DNA of 64,000 nucleotides from positions 1 to 64,000 of the forward strand of contig NZ_FTMZ01000018.1 in assembly GCF_900156335.1 (NCBI RefSeq), read 5' to 3'. Numbering within the stretch: the stretch's first letter is position 1; the number at the start of each line of letters is the position of its first letter. The stretch comes from Sphaerotilus natans. GTDB taxonomy: Bacteria > Pseudomonadota > Gammaproteobacteria > Burkholderiales > Burkholderiaceae_C. Below, piece by piece: positions 51,807 to 61,343 of the stretch. Position numbers and translations under genes: made by a program. Below the pieces are notes generated by a model. The model had not been told where the DNA came from and made no database searches. It saw only the letters and a program-made list of their open reading frames with translations.

Positions 51807-53036
51807 TCAGCCGCGCCGAGCGCGCCGACCGATCTCGAGCTTGGCGATGGCGTTGCGGTGCACCTCGTCCGGACCGTCGACCAGCCGCACGGTGCGCTGG
51901 TGCGCGTACATTTCCGACAGCCAGCTGTCCTGGCTCAGGCCCGCCGCGCCATGGGCCTGGATCGCCCAGTCGACCACCTGGCAGGACACCTTGGGCGCCA
52001 CCACCTTGATCATCGCGATCTCGGCCCGGGCGCCCTTGTTGCCGACGGTGTCCATCATCTTCGCGGCATTCATCGTCAGCAGCCGCGCCTGATCGATCAT
52101 GCAGCGCGACTCGGCGATGCGCTCATGCCAGATCGACTGCGCCGAGAGCGGCTGGCCGAAGGCGACGCGGGCGCTCAGCCGGTCGATCATCAGCTCCAGC
52201 GCCCGCTCGGCCGCGCCGATCGAGCGCATGCAGTGGTGGATGCGCCCCGGGCCCAGCCGCCCCTGCGCGATCTCGAAGCCGCGCCCCTCGCCGAGCAGGA
52301 TGTTCTCGGCCGGCACGCGCACGTTCTCCAGCAGCACCTCCATGTGGCCATGCGGCGCGTCGTCATAGCCGAAGACGCTCAAGGGGCGCAGCACCGTCAC
52401 GCCCGGCGTGTCGCGCGGCACCAGGATCATCGACTGCTGCAGATGGCGCGCCGCCTCGGGATCGGTCTTGCCCATCACGATGAAGATCTCGCACTTCGGA
52501 TGCCCGGCGCCGGACGAGAACCACTTGCGGCCGTTGATGACATAGTCGTCGCCATCGCGCCGGATCGAGCACTCGATGTTGGTCGCGTCCGACGAGGCCA
52601 CCGCCGGCTCGGTCATCAGGAAGGCCGAGCGGATCCGGCCCTCGAGCAGCGGCTCGAGCCAGCGTGTCTTCTGGGCCTCGGTGCCGTAGCGCTCGAGCGT
52701 CTCCATGTTGCCGGTGTCGGGCGCCGAACAGTTGAAGACCTCGCCGGACCAGATCACCCGGCCCATCAGCTCGCACAGCGGCGCGTAGTCGAAGTTGGAC
52801 ACCCCGCCCTCGCCCTTGTGCGCATGCGGCAGGAACAGGTTCCAGAGGCCGGCCTGGCGGGCCAGCGGCTTGAGCGCCTCCACCAGCGGCACCGGCTGCC
52901 ACGGATTGCCCGCGGCCCGCAGCGCCTGCATCTGCTGCTCGTGGAGAGCCTCGTTCGGGAAGATGTGACGATCGAAGAAGGCCTGCAGGCGCTCGAGCAG
53001 CTCGCGGCCGCGCTCGGTGGGGGCGATCAGGGACAT
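51807..53036 (-). CDS. Acyl-CoA dehydrogenase (ACAD10/11-like)
   Basis: The protein has 409 residues. [20 protein letters not shown] is the FAD-binding TEPxxxSSD segment of this subgroup, and [20 protein letters not shown] and [20 protein letters not shown] follow. [20 protein letters not shown], then [20 protein letters not shown] close the protein in the usual way. The subgroup acts on long or branched acyl-CoAs. It is 74 bp from ribA on the same strand and has no beta-oxidation partners in the window. Confidence 0.92.
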   Translation of the reverse strand: MSLIAPTERGRELLERLQAFFDRHIFPNEALHEQQMQALRAAGNPWQPVPLVEALKPLARQAGLWNLFLPHAHKGEGGVSNFDYAPLCELMGRVIWSGEVFNCSAPDTGNMETLERYGTEAQKTRWLEPLLEGRIRSAFLMTEPAVASSDATNIECSIRRDGDDYVINGRKWFSSGAGHPKCEIFIVMGKTDPEAARHLQQSMILVPRDTPGVTVLRPLSVFGYDDAPHGHMEVLLENVRVPAENILLGEGRGFEIAQGRLGPGRIHHCMRSIGAAERALELMIDRLSARVAFGQPLSAQSIWHERIAESRCMIDQARLLTMNAAKMMDTVGNKGARAEIAMIKVVAPKVSCQVVDWAIQAHGAAGLSQDSWLSEMYAHQRTVRLVDGPDEVHRNAIAKLEIGRRARRG

Positions 53037-53264
53037 GACGACAGATCCTCGGCTGGGTTCTCGGCGAGACGGTGGCGGGACGGATCCGATTGAAGCACCG
53101 GCCCCGCCGGAGCGACGTCACGCAGGCGACGAGCCCGCGCTGCAAAAAATCGCGACTCCCTCTGGAACTTCAGGCCGTCGGTGCCATCTGATGGCGCGGG
53201 GGAAAGAACCTTCCCGACTTTTCTCCCTTCCCGAAAACCACTGCATTCCACAGGAGCCAGCACA

Positions 53265-53771
53265 ATGGGTCTGTTCGACATGTTCAAGAGCGATTCCGGC
53301 GACAAGATGACGCCGCACCTCGCCTTCACCACCTCGCTGATCTACATGATGAGCGCCGATGGCGAGATGGACAGCGAGGAAGTGGGCCATCTGCTGTCGG
53401 TGCTCGGCGGCAAGGACGACGGACGCGGCACGATCGGCGTGGGCGCACAGAACCAGGCCCTGCTGGACTCGGCGCTGAAGTACCGCCGCAAGAACTCGCT
53501 CGACACCTTCCTGGCCGAGGCCGCCCCGCTGCTGACCGACGCGCAGAAGATGTGCATCATGGTCAACCTGATCGACTCCTCGCTGGCCGACGGTCAGCCC
53601 GAGCCGGAAGAACAGCAGATGTTCGCCAAGTTCCTGCAGGCCTTCGGCATCACCGAGGAACGCTTCCGTCCCTTCTTCGAGGTCATCATGCTGAAGAACG
53701 ACCGCTCGGTCTTCACCAACCAGAGCCACCCGAAGAACGCGCCGGGCTACCAGGTCAAGCTGTCGATGTGA
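53265..53771 (+). CDS. TerB-like protein
   Basis: The protein has 168 residues from ATG 53265, with CAGGAG nine bases upstream. SLIYMMSADGEMDSEEVGHL and MVNLIDSSLADGQPEPEEQQ are the two DG(x)xxxxE acidic helix-loop motifs of the tellurite-resistance TerB fold (metal-binding in TerB). No other ter genes are near, so resistance itself is not implied. A strong bidirectional terminator follows at 53809. Confidence 0.8.
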   Translation: MGLFDMFKSDSGDKMTPHLAFTTSLIYMMSADGEMDSEEVGHLLSVLGGKDDGRGTIGVGAQNQALLDSALKYRRKNSLDTFLAEAAPLLTDAQKMCIMVNLIDSSLADGQPEPEEQQMFAKFLQAFGITEERFRPFFEVIMLKNDRSVFTNQSHPKNAPGYQVKLSM

Positions 53772-53808
53772 TCGTCGCCCCGGGGCCGTGCCTGGCCCTG
53801 GCGCAGCA

Positions 53809-53838
53809 AGAGGCGGCCTGCGGGCCGCCTCTGTCGTT
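53809..53838. terminator. Bidirectional terminator between convergent genes
   Basis: AGAGGCGGCC-TGCG-GGCCGCCTCT forms a perfect 10-bp stem followed by GTCGTTT. It lies between the TerB-like gene and the 3' end of the aldo-keto reductase gene; the U tract is weak. Confidence 0.7.
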
Positions 53839-54861
53839 TCAGGCCGAGAACTCTTCCGTGTCGATCTCGGTCTGGGTGGCGGCGTTGTAGCGCGTGCCGG
53901 CCACATTGCCCGGGTGGATGGCCGCCTCCAGGCGGGCGATCTGCTCGGGCGTGAGCACCACCGCCGCCGCGCCCAGGTTCTCCTCCAGATGCGCCACGCT
54001 CGTGGTGCCCGGAATCGGCAGGATGTGGTCGCCACGGTGCAGCAGCCAGGCCAGCGCCAGCTGCGCCAGCGTGCAGCCAGCCTCCTCGGCGACCCCGACC
54101 AGTGGCTCGAGCAGTCGCAGGTTGGCCGCATGGTTCGCGGCGGTGAAGCGCGGCATCGCCCGGCGGATGTCCTTCGCGTCGAAGCCGGAGACCTCGCGCA
54201 GCGTGCCCGGCAGGAAGCCGCGCCCCAGCGGGCTGAACGCGACGAAGGCCGTGCCCAGCTCGCGGCAGGCCTCCAGCACCGCGATCTCCGGGTTGCGCGT
54301 CCACAGCGAGTACTCGGTCTGCAGCGCGGCGATCGGGTGCACCGCATGGGCGCGGCGCAGCGTCGGCGCCGACACCTCCGACAGGCCGATCGCGCGGATC
54401 TTGCCCTCGCGCACCAGATCGGCCAGCGCGCCCACCGACTCCTCGATCGGCACCGACTTGTCCCAGCGGTGCAGATAGTACAGGTCGATGACCTCGGTGC
54501 GCAGTCGGCGCAGCGCCTCCTCGCAGGTGGCCTTGAGGGTGGCCGGACGGCCGTCGATCACACGCTTGCCGTCGACGCCGGTCATGCCGCACTTGCTCGC
54601 CAGCGTGAAGCGGTGGCGGTGCGGCGCCAGCACCCGACCGACCAGCTCCTCGTTGGCACCGAAGCCATACAGCGCGGCGGTGTCGAAATGGTTCACGCCC
54701 AGATCGAGCGCGCGCAGCAGCAGACTGGCGGCCGCCTCGGGCGCGGGTGGCACGCCATAGGCATGGCTGAGATTCATGCAGCCCAGACCGATCGGCGCGA
54801 CTTCGGCAGGGCCGAGGCGGCGAGACAAAGAGGTCGCGGCAGAGATCGCGGCAGAAGTCAA
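53839..54861 (-). CDS. Aldo/keto reductase (TTG start)
   Basis: The protein has 340 residues from a TTG at 54861, chosen because AGGAG precedes it by six bases; the open frame further upstream belongs to no homologous sequence. IGLGCMNLSHAYGVPPAPEA, GVNHFDTAALYGFGANEELV (catalytic Asp, Tyr), FTLASKCGMTG (Lys), IDLYYLHRWD (His) and the NADP-binding PIPGTTSVAHLEENL segment are all in place. It reduces aldehydes or ketones with NADPH. The context gives no substrate. Confidence 0.92.
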   Translation of the reverse strand: MTSAAISAATSLSRRLGPAEVAPIGLGCMNLSHAYGVPPAPEAAASLLLRALDLGVNHFDTAALYGFGANEELVGRVLAPHRHRFTLASKCGMTGVDGKRVIDGRPATLKATCEEALRRLRTEVIDLYYLHRWDKSVPIEESVGALADLVREGKIRAIGLSEVSAPTLRRAHAVHPIAALQTEYSLWTRNPEIAVLEACRELGTAFVAFSPLGRGFLPGTLREVSGFDAKDIRRAMPRFTAANHAANLRLLEPLVGVAEEAGCTLAQLALAWLLHRGDHILPIPGTTSVAHLEENLGAAAVVLTPEQIARLEAAIHPGNVAGTRYNAATQTEIDTEEFSA

Positions 54862-54947
54862 GCAAGTCTCCTGGAGGTCGTGGGTGAAGGGCTGCACATT
54901 CTGGACAGCCCCAGGCCATGCCTGCCAGCGAGGGTGACGACTAGCAG

Positions 54948-55424
54948 CTATGTCGAACCGGCAACACCCGGAACACCGGCCGGCGGATGCGCCGACGGCG
55001 GCTGGTTCAGCAGACACCAGTAGAGCTTGATCTGCGAGGTGACCTCGAGGAACTTGTCGAAGTCGACCGGCTTGACGATGTAGGAGTTGGCCCCGTCGCC
55101 ATAGGCCTGCGCGATGTCGCAGTCCTCGGCCGAGGAGGTCAGCACCACGATCGGCACGGTGCGCGCCAGGGCATGCTCGCGGTAGCGGCGCAGCACCTCC
55201 AGACCATCGACCTTGGGCAGCTTCAGGTCGAGCAGCACCACCAGCGGCAGCGGCTCGCCGGCCTCCCAGCGCGCCAGCCAGGCCAGGGCCTCGGCGCCGT
55301 CGCGGGCGACCTCGAGCGGATTGACCAGCTGGCTGCGCGCGAAGGCGCGCCGGGTCAGGTCCAGATCGATCGGGTTGTCCTCGACCAGCAAGATGGCGCG
55401 GCGCACCGGTTCGCTCGAGATCAT
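54948..55424 (-). CDS. Single-domain response regulator (CheY-like)
   Basis: The protein has 158 residues. ILLVEDNPIDLDLTRRAFAR, VVLLDLKLPKVDGLEVLRRY (phospho-acceptor Asp in LLDLKLP), PIVVLTSS and YIVKPVDFDKF (the Lys) make a complete receiver domain with no output domain; it resembles the Rcp1 group that works with phytochrome-like and bacteriophytochrome kinases. Its start overlaps the kinase stop (ATGA, 55421-55424), so it is the kinase's direct partner. Confidence 0.92.
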   Translation of the reverse strand: MISSEPVRRAILLVEDNPIDLDLTRRAFARSQLVNPLEVARDGAEALAWLARWEAGEPLPLVVLLDLKLPKVDGLEVLRRYREHALARTVPIVVLTSSAEDCDIAQAYGDGANSYIVKPVDFDKFLEVTSQIKLYWCLLNQPPSAHPPAGVPGVAGST

Positions 55425-57205
55425 TGCGGCATCTCCAGGTGGAAGACGGCACCACGGCCCGGCTCGCCCTGGGCCCAGACCCGGCCGCCCATGCGCTGCA
55501 TCGCCTTGCGCACGATCGCCAGACCGATGCCGGTGCCGGGATAGGCCTCGGCGCGCTCGAGCCGCTGGAAGATCTCGAAGATCCGGTCGTGATACTGCAT
55601 GTCGAAACCGATGCCGTTGTCGTGGACAGAAAGCATAGCGCAGCCATCCTCGCCGTGGCTGACACGCAGCCGCACGCACGGCGGCTGGCTGCGGGCGCTG
55701 AACTTCAGCGCGTTGTCGATCAGGTTGCGCAGCACCATGGCCAGGCCATCGGCATCGGCACAGGCCATGACCGGCGTGTCCGGCGCCTCGAGCTGCAGCA
55801 CCCGCCCGAGACCCGCCCCCAGGCCCAGGCCGGGATCATCGGTGCAGCGCGCCTCGATCGCCCGCCGCGCCAGATCGACCAGATCGACCCGGGCGCAGCG
55901 CACCTGGCGCTGCTCGAGATGGCAGTAGGCCAGCAGGTCGTGGATCAGCTGGTTCATCTGGCCGGCGCCGTGGCGGATGCGCGCCACCAGATCGCGCGCA
56001 CCGTCATCGAGCAGGTCGCCGTGCACCAGCTGCAGCATGCGGCTGTAGCCGTCGATGCCGCGCAGCGGCGCCTTCAGGTCATGCGAGACGGTGTAGGTGA
56101 AGGTCGCCAGCTCGCGGTTGGCGGTGGCCAGATCGGCGGTGCGCTCGGCCACCCGCTGCTCGAGCTCGGCATGGAAGCGCCGCATCCGGAACTCCAGCTC
56201 CTTGGCCTCGGTGATGTCGTAGCAGTAGCCGATGAAGCCAAGAAAGCGGCCCTGGCTGTCGTGCCGAGGCGAGCCATCGACGCGAATCCAGCGGTGGCGC
56301 CCGTCGGCGGCACGCAGCCGGTACTCCATGCTGAAGCTGCGCCGCGCGACGAAGGCGGCCTTGTAGGTCAGCAGGCAGCGCTCGATGTCCTCGGCATGCA
56401 CGCCCTCGGTCCAGCCGCTGCCCAGCTCCTGGGCCAGGGTGCGGCCGGTGAAGTTCAGCCAGGGCTGGTTGAAGTAGTCGCAGCCCATGTCCAGGCCGGA
56501 GGTCCAGATCAGCGCCGAGCCCTGGTCGGCCAGCGTGCGGAAATGCTGCTCGCTCTCGCGCAGCTCCTGCTCGAGGCGGCGCTGCGACTCCAGCAGCTCG
56601 ACCAGCGCCAGCCGCGCCTGCTCGGCCGCGACCAGCAGGCCGCGCGACTCGTCGGCCATGCCGGCATGGAGCTCGACCATGCGGTCGCTGTCCTTCAGCA
56701 TCTCGACCTGCTGCGCGGCGGTGATGCGCGCATCGAGCAGGCGCGAGACATGCCGCCCCAGCAGCTCGAGCATCTCCAGCTGCGCCGGCTCGAGCCGGCG
56801 CGGCCGGTGATCGAGCACGCACAGCGCACCGAGCCGCTCGCCGCTGGCCAGGCGCAGCGGCACGCCGGCGTAGAAGCGGTTGCGGTTGGCGGCCACCAGC
56901 GGGTTGTCGTGAAAGCGCGCGTCCTGGAGGGCATCCTCGCAGACCAGCGGTCCGTCCCCCAGCAGGGTGTGCGCGCAGGCCGAGATCGCCCGCGGCGTCT
57001 CGCTGACCGGCACATTGACGCGCGACTTGAACCACTGCCGATGCCGGTCGACCAGCGTGATCGCCGCCACCGGCGCATCGCACAGCCGCGCCGCCAGCAC
57101 GGCCAGCTCGTCATAGAGCGGCTCGGCGGCCGTGTCGAGAATGGCGCAGCGCGCAAGCGCCTGCAGGCGCTGCTCCTCGTCGGGCGGAATCGGGGCAGGA
57201 ATCAT
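55421..57205 (-). CDS. Hybrid-sensor histidine kinase (GAF-PAS-HisKA-HATPase)
   Basis: The protein has 594 residues from ATG 57205, with GGAGGTG upstream. Residues about 20-165 are a GAF domain (APVAAITLVDRHRQWFKSRV), about 220-345 a PAS domain with PAC motif (RHRWIRVDGSPRHDSQGRFL). The H box is TYTVSHDLKAPLRGIDGYSR; the N box is NLIDNALKFS, G1 DNGIGFD and G2 GTGIGLAIV. No membrane helix is seen, so it senses a cytoplasmic signal. It belongs to the Cph1/bacteriophytochrome-type kinase lineage in its catalytic core but has no PHY domain. Confidence 0.92.
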   Translation of the reverse strand: MIPAPIPPDEEQRLQALARCAILDTAAEPLYDELAVLAARLCDAPVAAITLVDRHRQWFKSRVNVPVSETPRAISACAHTLLGDGPLVCEDALQDARFHDNPLVAANRNRFYAGVPLRLASGERLGALCVLDHRPRRLEPAQLEMLELLGRHVSRLLDARITAAQQVEMLKDSDRMVELHAGMADESRGLLVAAEQARLALVELLESQRRLEQELRESEQHFRTLADQGSALIWTSGLDMGCDYFNQPWLNFTGRTLAQELGSGWTEGVHAEDIERCLLTYKAAFVARRSFSMEYRLRAADGRHRWIRVDGSPRHDSQGRFLGFIGYCYDITEAKELEFRMRRFHAELEQRVAERTADLATANRELATFTYTVSHDLKAPLRGIDGYSRMLQLVHGDLLDDGARDLVARIRHGAGQMNQLIHDLLAYCHLEQRQVRCARVDLVDLARRAIEARCTDDPGLGLGAGLGRVLQLEAPDTPVMACADADGLAMVLRNLIDNALKFSARSQPPCVRLRVSHGEDGCAMLSVHDNGIGFDMQYHDRIFEIFQRLERAEAYPGTGIGLAIVRKAMQRMGGRVWAQGEPGRGAVFHLEMPQ

Positions 57206-57240
57206 CGCGACGACACCTCCGCAAAAGACATCCGCCCGGC

Positions 57241-58167
57241 TCAGCCTGGCAGCGAGCTGGCCGCAGCCGCCTGCGGCAGCCCGCGCGCCAGATCCGACAG
57301 CAGCCGGGTCGCCTGACGCAGCAGCGGCGTGGGTCGCTGACGCGACGACACCGCCCGGCACAGCACGCTGCGCAGCCCCGGATCGAGAATCGGCCGCACC
57401 GCCAGCAGGTCCGCCCGGCCGGAGGCCGCCACCGCGCTGGCGGTCAGCACCGCCTGGCCGTAGTCGGCGCAGACCAGATCGATGATCGCCGCGACGCTGG
57501 AAACCTCCCAGGCGATGTCGAGCTGCAGCCCGGCATGCATGGCGCGCGTCTCGAGCAGGCGCCGGATCACATGGGCGCGTTCGGGCAGCACCAGCCTCGC
57601 GTCGGCCAGCTCGGCCATCGACAGCGGCCCGCGCCCGGCCGACGCCAGCGCATCGGCGCGCTGCACCAGGCACAGCGGCTCCTCCAGCAACGGCACGAAC
57701 TCCAGCCCCGGCTGAGCCTCCGGGTTGTAGAGCAGGCCCAGATCGACCCGGCCCGAGGTGATCCACTCGACGATGTGGGTCGACAGGCCCTCGACCACCG
57801 CCAGACGGGCGCGCGGCATGCGGCGGCGAAAGCCGTCGATCAGCGGCAGCGTGAGCTGGCGGCCGATGGTCGGCGGCAGGCCGATGGTGATGCGCCCGAC
57901 CGGCTCGTCGCGGTTGGAGGCCATGTCGGCGCGGGCCTCGCCGACGCGCTGCAGGATGGCCAGACTGTGCTCGAGCAGGCGCTGGCCGGCCTCGGTCAGC
58001 GTCACGCCACGGCCGTTGCGCAGCAGCAGCGTCTCGCGCAGCTCGATCTCGAGCGCACGCACCTGCCGGCTCAGCGCCGACTGCGCGATGCCCAGCACCA
58101 CCGCGGCGCGGCTGAAGCTGCGCAGCTCGGCGACGTGCACGAAATAGTCCAGTTGTTTCAGATCCAT
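57241..58167 (-). CDS. LysR-family transcriptional regulator
   Basis: The protein has 308 residues. The N-terminal winged helix MDLKQLDYFVHVAELRSFSR, then AAVVLGIAQSALSRQVRALE, is typical; the remainder is the periplasmic-binding-type effector domain (ITIGLPPTIGRQLTLPLIDG). It reads like the nitrogen-assimilation/CbbR-like group by its YFVHVAE start but no target can be named; it lies 35 bp upstream of the kinase gene on the same strand and 31 bp downstream of the ligase gene. Confidence 0.92.
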   Translation of the reverse strand: MDLKQLDYFVHVAELRSFSRAAVVLGIAQSALSRQVRALEIELRETLLLRNGRGVTLTEAGQRLLEHSLAILQRVGEARADMASNRDEPVGRITIGLPPTIGRQLTLPLIDGFRRRMPRARLAVVEGLSTHIVEWITSGRVDLGLLYNPEAQPGLEFVPLLEEPLCLVQRADALASAGRGPLSMAELADARLVLPERAHVIRRLLETRAMHAGLQLDIAWEVSSVAAIIDLVCADYGQAVLTASAVAASGRADLLAVRPILDPGLRSVLCRAVSSRQRPTPLLRQATRLLSDLARGLPQAAAASSLPG

Positions 58168-58198
58168 GTCGGATCGGGAGTATGCCGCCCGATCTGCA

Positions 58199-59542
58199 TC
58201 AGTGCGAGCGCACGAACAGCATGACGCCGAAGATCGTCAGCCCCATCAGCCGCAGCGTGTCGCGGCGCCAGTCGATGCTGAGCAGCGGCGCGGGCACCTG
58301 GTGCGTCGGCATCGAGCGCACCGCGCAGTGCCAGGCGCCGATGCACAGCGCCAGCAGGAAGAACAGCGCCGGCCCGTAGGTGCGCGACAGGAACCAGGCG
58401 CAGGTCAGATAGCCCACCATCGACGAGCGCAGCAGCGAGGCCGTCTGCCACGCCGGACTGCCCTCCGGCAGCTGCTCGAGCGTGCGGTTCAGGCTCTTGT
58501 AGGTCAGCACGATCAGGCCCATCCAGACGAAGTAGCCCAGCAGGCCCAGCTCGGCGAAGCACAGCACGAAGGAGTTGTGCGCCGTCAGGTAGTTGTATTC
58601 GAGATAGTTGCCGTAGCCGGCGCCGAAGATCGGGTTGCGCTTGAGCAGATCCAGGCCGATCACCCAGGACTCGATGCGCTCCTCGGCCGACTTCTCCTTG
58701 CCGGAGAACTCCCGCCCGCCCGACATGTTGCCCACCAGCTGCACCGCCACCATCGAGCCCAGCAGCAGCATCGTCTTCGTCGTGCCCAGGGCCTTGCGCA
58801 CGCCAAAGAACAGCAGCGAGGCCAGACCGAGCAGCGCCCCGCGCGACTGGGTCAGGAAGATCGCATAGATCATGAGCGCGCCGGGCGCGATCACCCGCAC
58901 CAGATTGTTCAGCCGCTGGTCCGGCCGCCAGCCCGCGCCCCACAGCATCGGCAGCGTCATCACCAGCACCTGGGCAAAGTCGTTCGGGTCAGCCAGGAAG
59001 CCCACGCTCTTGAGACGCCACAGGAACCAGCCGGAATCGTCACGCGCGGGAATGACGGTCTTCAGGTCCGGCATCGTCGACGGATCGTCGTTGTCGTGCG
59101 CCGGCGCTGTCTGGCGCAGCACCAGCTTGTCCATGTTCTCGCCGGTGTGATAGGCCTGGATGCCGAAGACGCAGTTGAGCAGCATCGCCAACACCACCGC
59201 GTTCATCGTCGACTTCAGCCGCTCCAGCGTGGTCAGGTTCAGCACCGCCAGCAGGAACAGCATCGAGGAGGTGCTGAAGTCGCTGATCGCATCCATCGTG
59301 CCGCCAGGCCAGGGCGACAGCAGCTTGGACACGCCGATCAGCACCCACAGCCCGAAGATCAGCTTGAAGTGGATCGGGCGCGCGCCGGCCTCCTTCTTCG
59401 CGGCTGCGGCGACCACCGAGGTGATCACCGCCAGCAGCCACAGCCACAGCATCGGGCGCAGCTCGCCCAGCTCGGGCATGAACAGCTCCACCGGTCGGAA
59501 GAAGGTCAGCAGGATGTAGGCCTGGAACAGCTTGAAACTCAT
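58199..59542 (-). CDS. O-antigen ligase-like membrane protein (exosortase-system type)
   Basis: The protein has 447 residues and about eleven membrane helices. The start FKLFQAYILLTFFRPVELFM, PDLKTVIPARDDSGWFLWRL, and the Wzy_C segment ALMIYAIFLTQSRGALLGLA with NPIFGAGYGNYLEYNYLTAH NSF following (catalytic His in AHNSF) fit O-antigen ligases and the putative O-glycosylation ligases of exosortase-A systems. A PEP-CTERM protein is encoded at 9266-9844. A 10-bp stem hairpin (59547-59569) sits just in front of the ATG. Confidence 0.82.
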   Translation of the reverse strand: MSFKLFQAYILLTFFRPVELFMPELGELRPMLWLWLLAVITSVVAAAAKKEAGARPIHFKLIFGLWVLIGVSKLLSPWPGGTMDAISDFSTSSMLFLLAVLNLTTLERLKSTMNAVVLAMLLNCVFGIQAYHTGENMDKLVLRQTAPAHDNDDPSTMPDLKTVIPARDDSGWFLWRLKSVGFLADPNDFAQVLVMTLPMLWGAGWRPDQRLNNLVRVIAPGALMIYAIFLTQSRGALLGLASLLFFGVRKALGTTKTMLLLGSMVAVQLVGNMSGGREFSGKEKSAEERIESWVIGLDLLKRNPIFGAGYGNYLEYNYLTAHNSFVLCFAELGLLGYFVWMGLIVLTYKSLNRTLEQLPEGSPAWQTASLLRSSMVGYLTCAWFLSRTYGPALFFLLALCIGAWHCAVRSMPTHQVPAPLLSIDWRRDTLRLMGLTIFGVMLFVRSH

Positions 59543-59546
59543 GATC

Positions 59547-59569
59547 GGGTGATCTTAGAAAGATCACCC
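59547..59569. promoter_or_regulatory. Perfect inverted repeat over the leader of the O-antigen ligase gene
   Basis: GGGTGATCTT-AGA-AAGATCACCC (plus strand) ends 4 bases before the ATG on the minus strand, where the ribosome binding site should be; no other SD is visible. It may be an operator, or an RNA hairpin that limits translation. Confidence 0.6.
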
Positions 59570-59752
59570 CGGGGTACTCAGGGGTATTCCGACCCGGACA
59601 CAGAAACCTCGGCCAAAAGTGATTTCTCGATTCAGGCCCCTCTTTTGCCCCGGTGAATTTGAAATATATGAAACAGGATTCATCTCTCGGACCTGCTACG
59701 CTCGCGACCCGTCCGCTACTGTCCGTTTTCACCGCTCCCCCGACCACCCGCC

Positions 59753-61327
59753 ATGCACTTCGAAGACAACGAGACCCTGGAAGCCGCACGCGCACGCAAC
59801 ATCCGCGACGCGCTGCAAGAGGACATCGGCCGCTGCGACTGGACCGCCGAGCTGGTGCCGGCCGACCGCCGCGTGCAGGCGCGCGTCGTCGCCAAGGAAG
59901 ACGGCGTGCTGTGCGGCCGCGACTGGTTCGACGGCTGCATGCACGGCTGCGACGCCTCGATCCGCATCGACTGGGCGGTGGCCGAGGGCGCGCGCTTTGC
60001 CGCCGGCACCGAGCTGTGCCGCATCGACGCGCCGGCGCGCGCGCTGCTCAGCGCCGAGCGCTCGTCGCTGAACTTCCTGCAGATGCTCTCGGCGGTCGCC
60101 ACCGTGACCCGCGAGCATGTCGACGCGATCGAGGGCCTGAGCCCGAACCCGAACGGCTGCGTGGTGCTCGACACCCGCAAGACCCTGCCGGGCCTGCGCC
60201 AGGCGCAGAAGTACGCGGTGCGGGTGGGCGGCGGCGCCAACCAGCGCATGGCGCTGTGGCACGGCATCCTGATCAAGGAAAACCACATCGCCGCGGCCGG
60301 CGGCATCACCGCGGCGCTAAAGGCAGCCCAGGCGCTCGACTCGGGCGTGAGCATCCAGATCGAGGTCGAGAACCTCGCCGAGCTGGAGGAGGCGCTGGAG
60401 GCCGGCGCCACCAGCGTGCTGATCGACGACTTTTCCTTCGACGACATGCGCGCGGCGGTGGCGCTGAACCGGGGCCGCGCGCTGCTGGAGGTCTCCGGGG
60501 GCGTCGACATGACGACCATCCGCGAGATCGCCGCCACCGGCGTCGACCGCGTCTCGATCGGCCGGCTGACCAAGGACGTGCGCGCGATCGACCTGTCGAT
60601 GCGGGTGCTGCCGGCCGCGCGCGAGATCGCGCCGGGCCTGGTGGTGCGCGGCTTCGAGCCGCCGCTGCGGCTGAGCGACTTCCGCCTGATCGCCTTCGAC
60701 ATGGACTCGACGCTGATCAACATCGAGTGCATCGACGAGATCGCCGATGCGGTCGGCCGCAAGGCCGAGGTCGCCGCGATCACCGCCGCGGCGATGCGCG
60801 GCGAGATCACCGACTTCAAGGACAGCCTGCGCCGGCGCGTGGCGCTGCTGGCCGGCGTGCCGGTGGCGGCGCTGGAGGCGGTCTGGACCGAGCGGCTGCG
60901 GCTGAATCCCGGCGCCGAGGCGCTGGTGCGTGCCTGCCAGGCCGCCGGCCTGAAGATCGTGCTGGTCTCGGGCGGCTTCACCTTCTTCACCGACCGGCTG
61001 CGCGATCTGCTGCAGATCGACCACACCCGCAGCAACCTGCTGGAGATCGACGCCGACGGCCGCCTCACCGGCCGGGTGCTCGACCAGGACTGGGGCGACA
61101 TCTGCGACGGCGAGGAAAAGCGCCGCACGGTGCTGGCCCTGTGCGCGCAGCATGGCATCGATCCGCGCCAGGCCATCGCGATGGGCGACGGCGCCAACGA
61201 CCTGCCGATGATGGGCGCGGTCGGCCTGTCGGTGGCGCATCACGCCAAGCCGGCGGTGCGCGAGCGCGCGATGGTGGCGATCGAGTCCGGCGGCCTGGAC
61301 CGGCTGCTGGAGGTGGTGCGGCCCTGA
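59753..61327 (+). CDS. nadC-serB: Fused quinolinate phosphoribosyltransferase-phosphoserine phosphatase (NadC-SerB)
   Basis: The protein has 524 residues in one uninterrupted frame. Residues 1-285 are NadC with intact motifs: VLDTRKTLPGLRQAQKYAV, GILIKENHIAAAGG, IQIEVENLAELEEAL, LIDDFSFD and SIGRLTKDVRAIDLSMR. Residues 305-524 are the HAD phosphatase SerB: IAFDMDSTLINIECIDEIAD (nucleophile Asp316), VLVSGGFTFF, and MGDGANDLPMMGAVGLSVAH. E. coli SerB has an N-terminal ACT-like part instead. The first half makes nicotinate mononucleotide (NAD synthesis), the second serine from phosphoserine. No stop or frameshift separates them. Whether the halves are cut or the fusion works as such is unknown. 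Confidence 0.93.
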   Translation: MHFEDNETLEAARARNIRDALQEDIGRCDWTAELVPADRRVQARVVAKEDGVLCGRDWFDGCMHGCDASIRIDWAVAEGARFAAGTELCRIDAPARALLSAERSSLNFLQMLSAVATVTREHVDAIEGLSPNPNGCVVLDTRKTLPGLRQAQKYAVRVGGGANQRMALWHGILIKENHIAAAGGITAALKAAQALDSGVSIQIEVENLAELEEALEAGATSVLIDDFSFDDMRAAVALNRGRALLEVSGGVDMTTIREIAATGVDRVSIGRLTKDVRAIDLSMRVLPAAREIAPGLVVRGFEPPLRLSDFRLIAFDMDSTLINIECIDEIADAVGRKAEVAAITAAAMRGEITDFKDSLRRRVALLAGVPVAALEAVWTERLRLNPGAEALVRACQAAGLKIVLVSGGFTFFTDRLRDLLQIDHTRSNLLEIDADGRLTGRVLDQDWGDICDGEEKRRTVLALCAQHGIDPRQAIAMGDGANDLPMMGAVGLSVAHHAKPAVRERAMVAIESGGLDRLLEVVRP

Positions 61328-61343
61328 CCGCACCGACCCGGGG

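Noticed and set aside
53265-53771. The TerB-like gene as part of a ter stress or anti-phage system.
   Set aside because: No other ter genes or partner are adjacent; single TerB-like genes are common.
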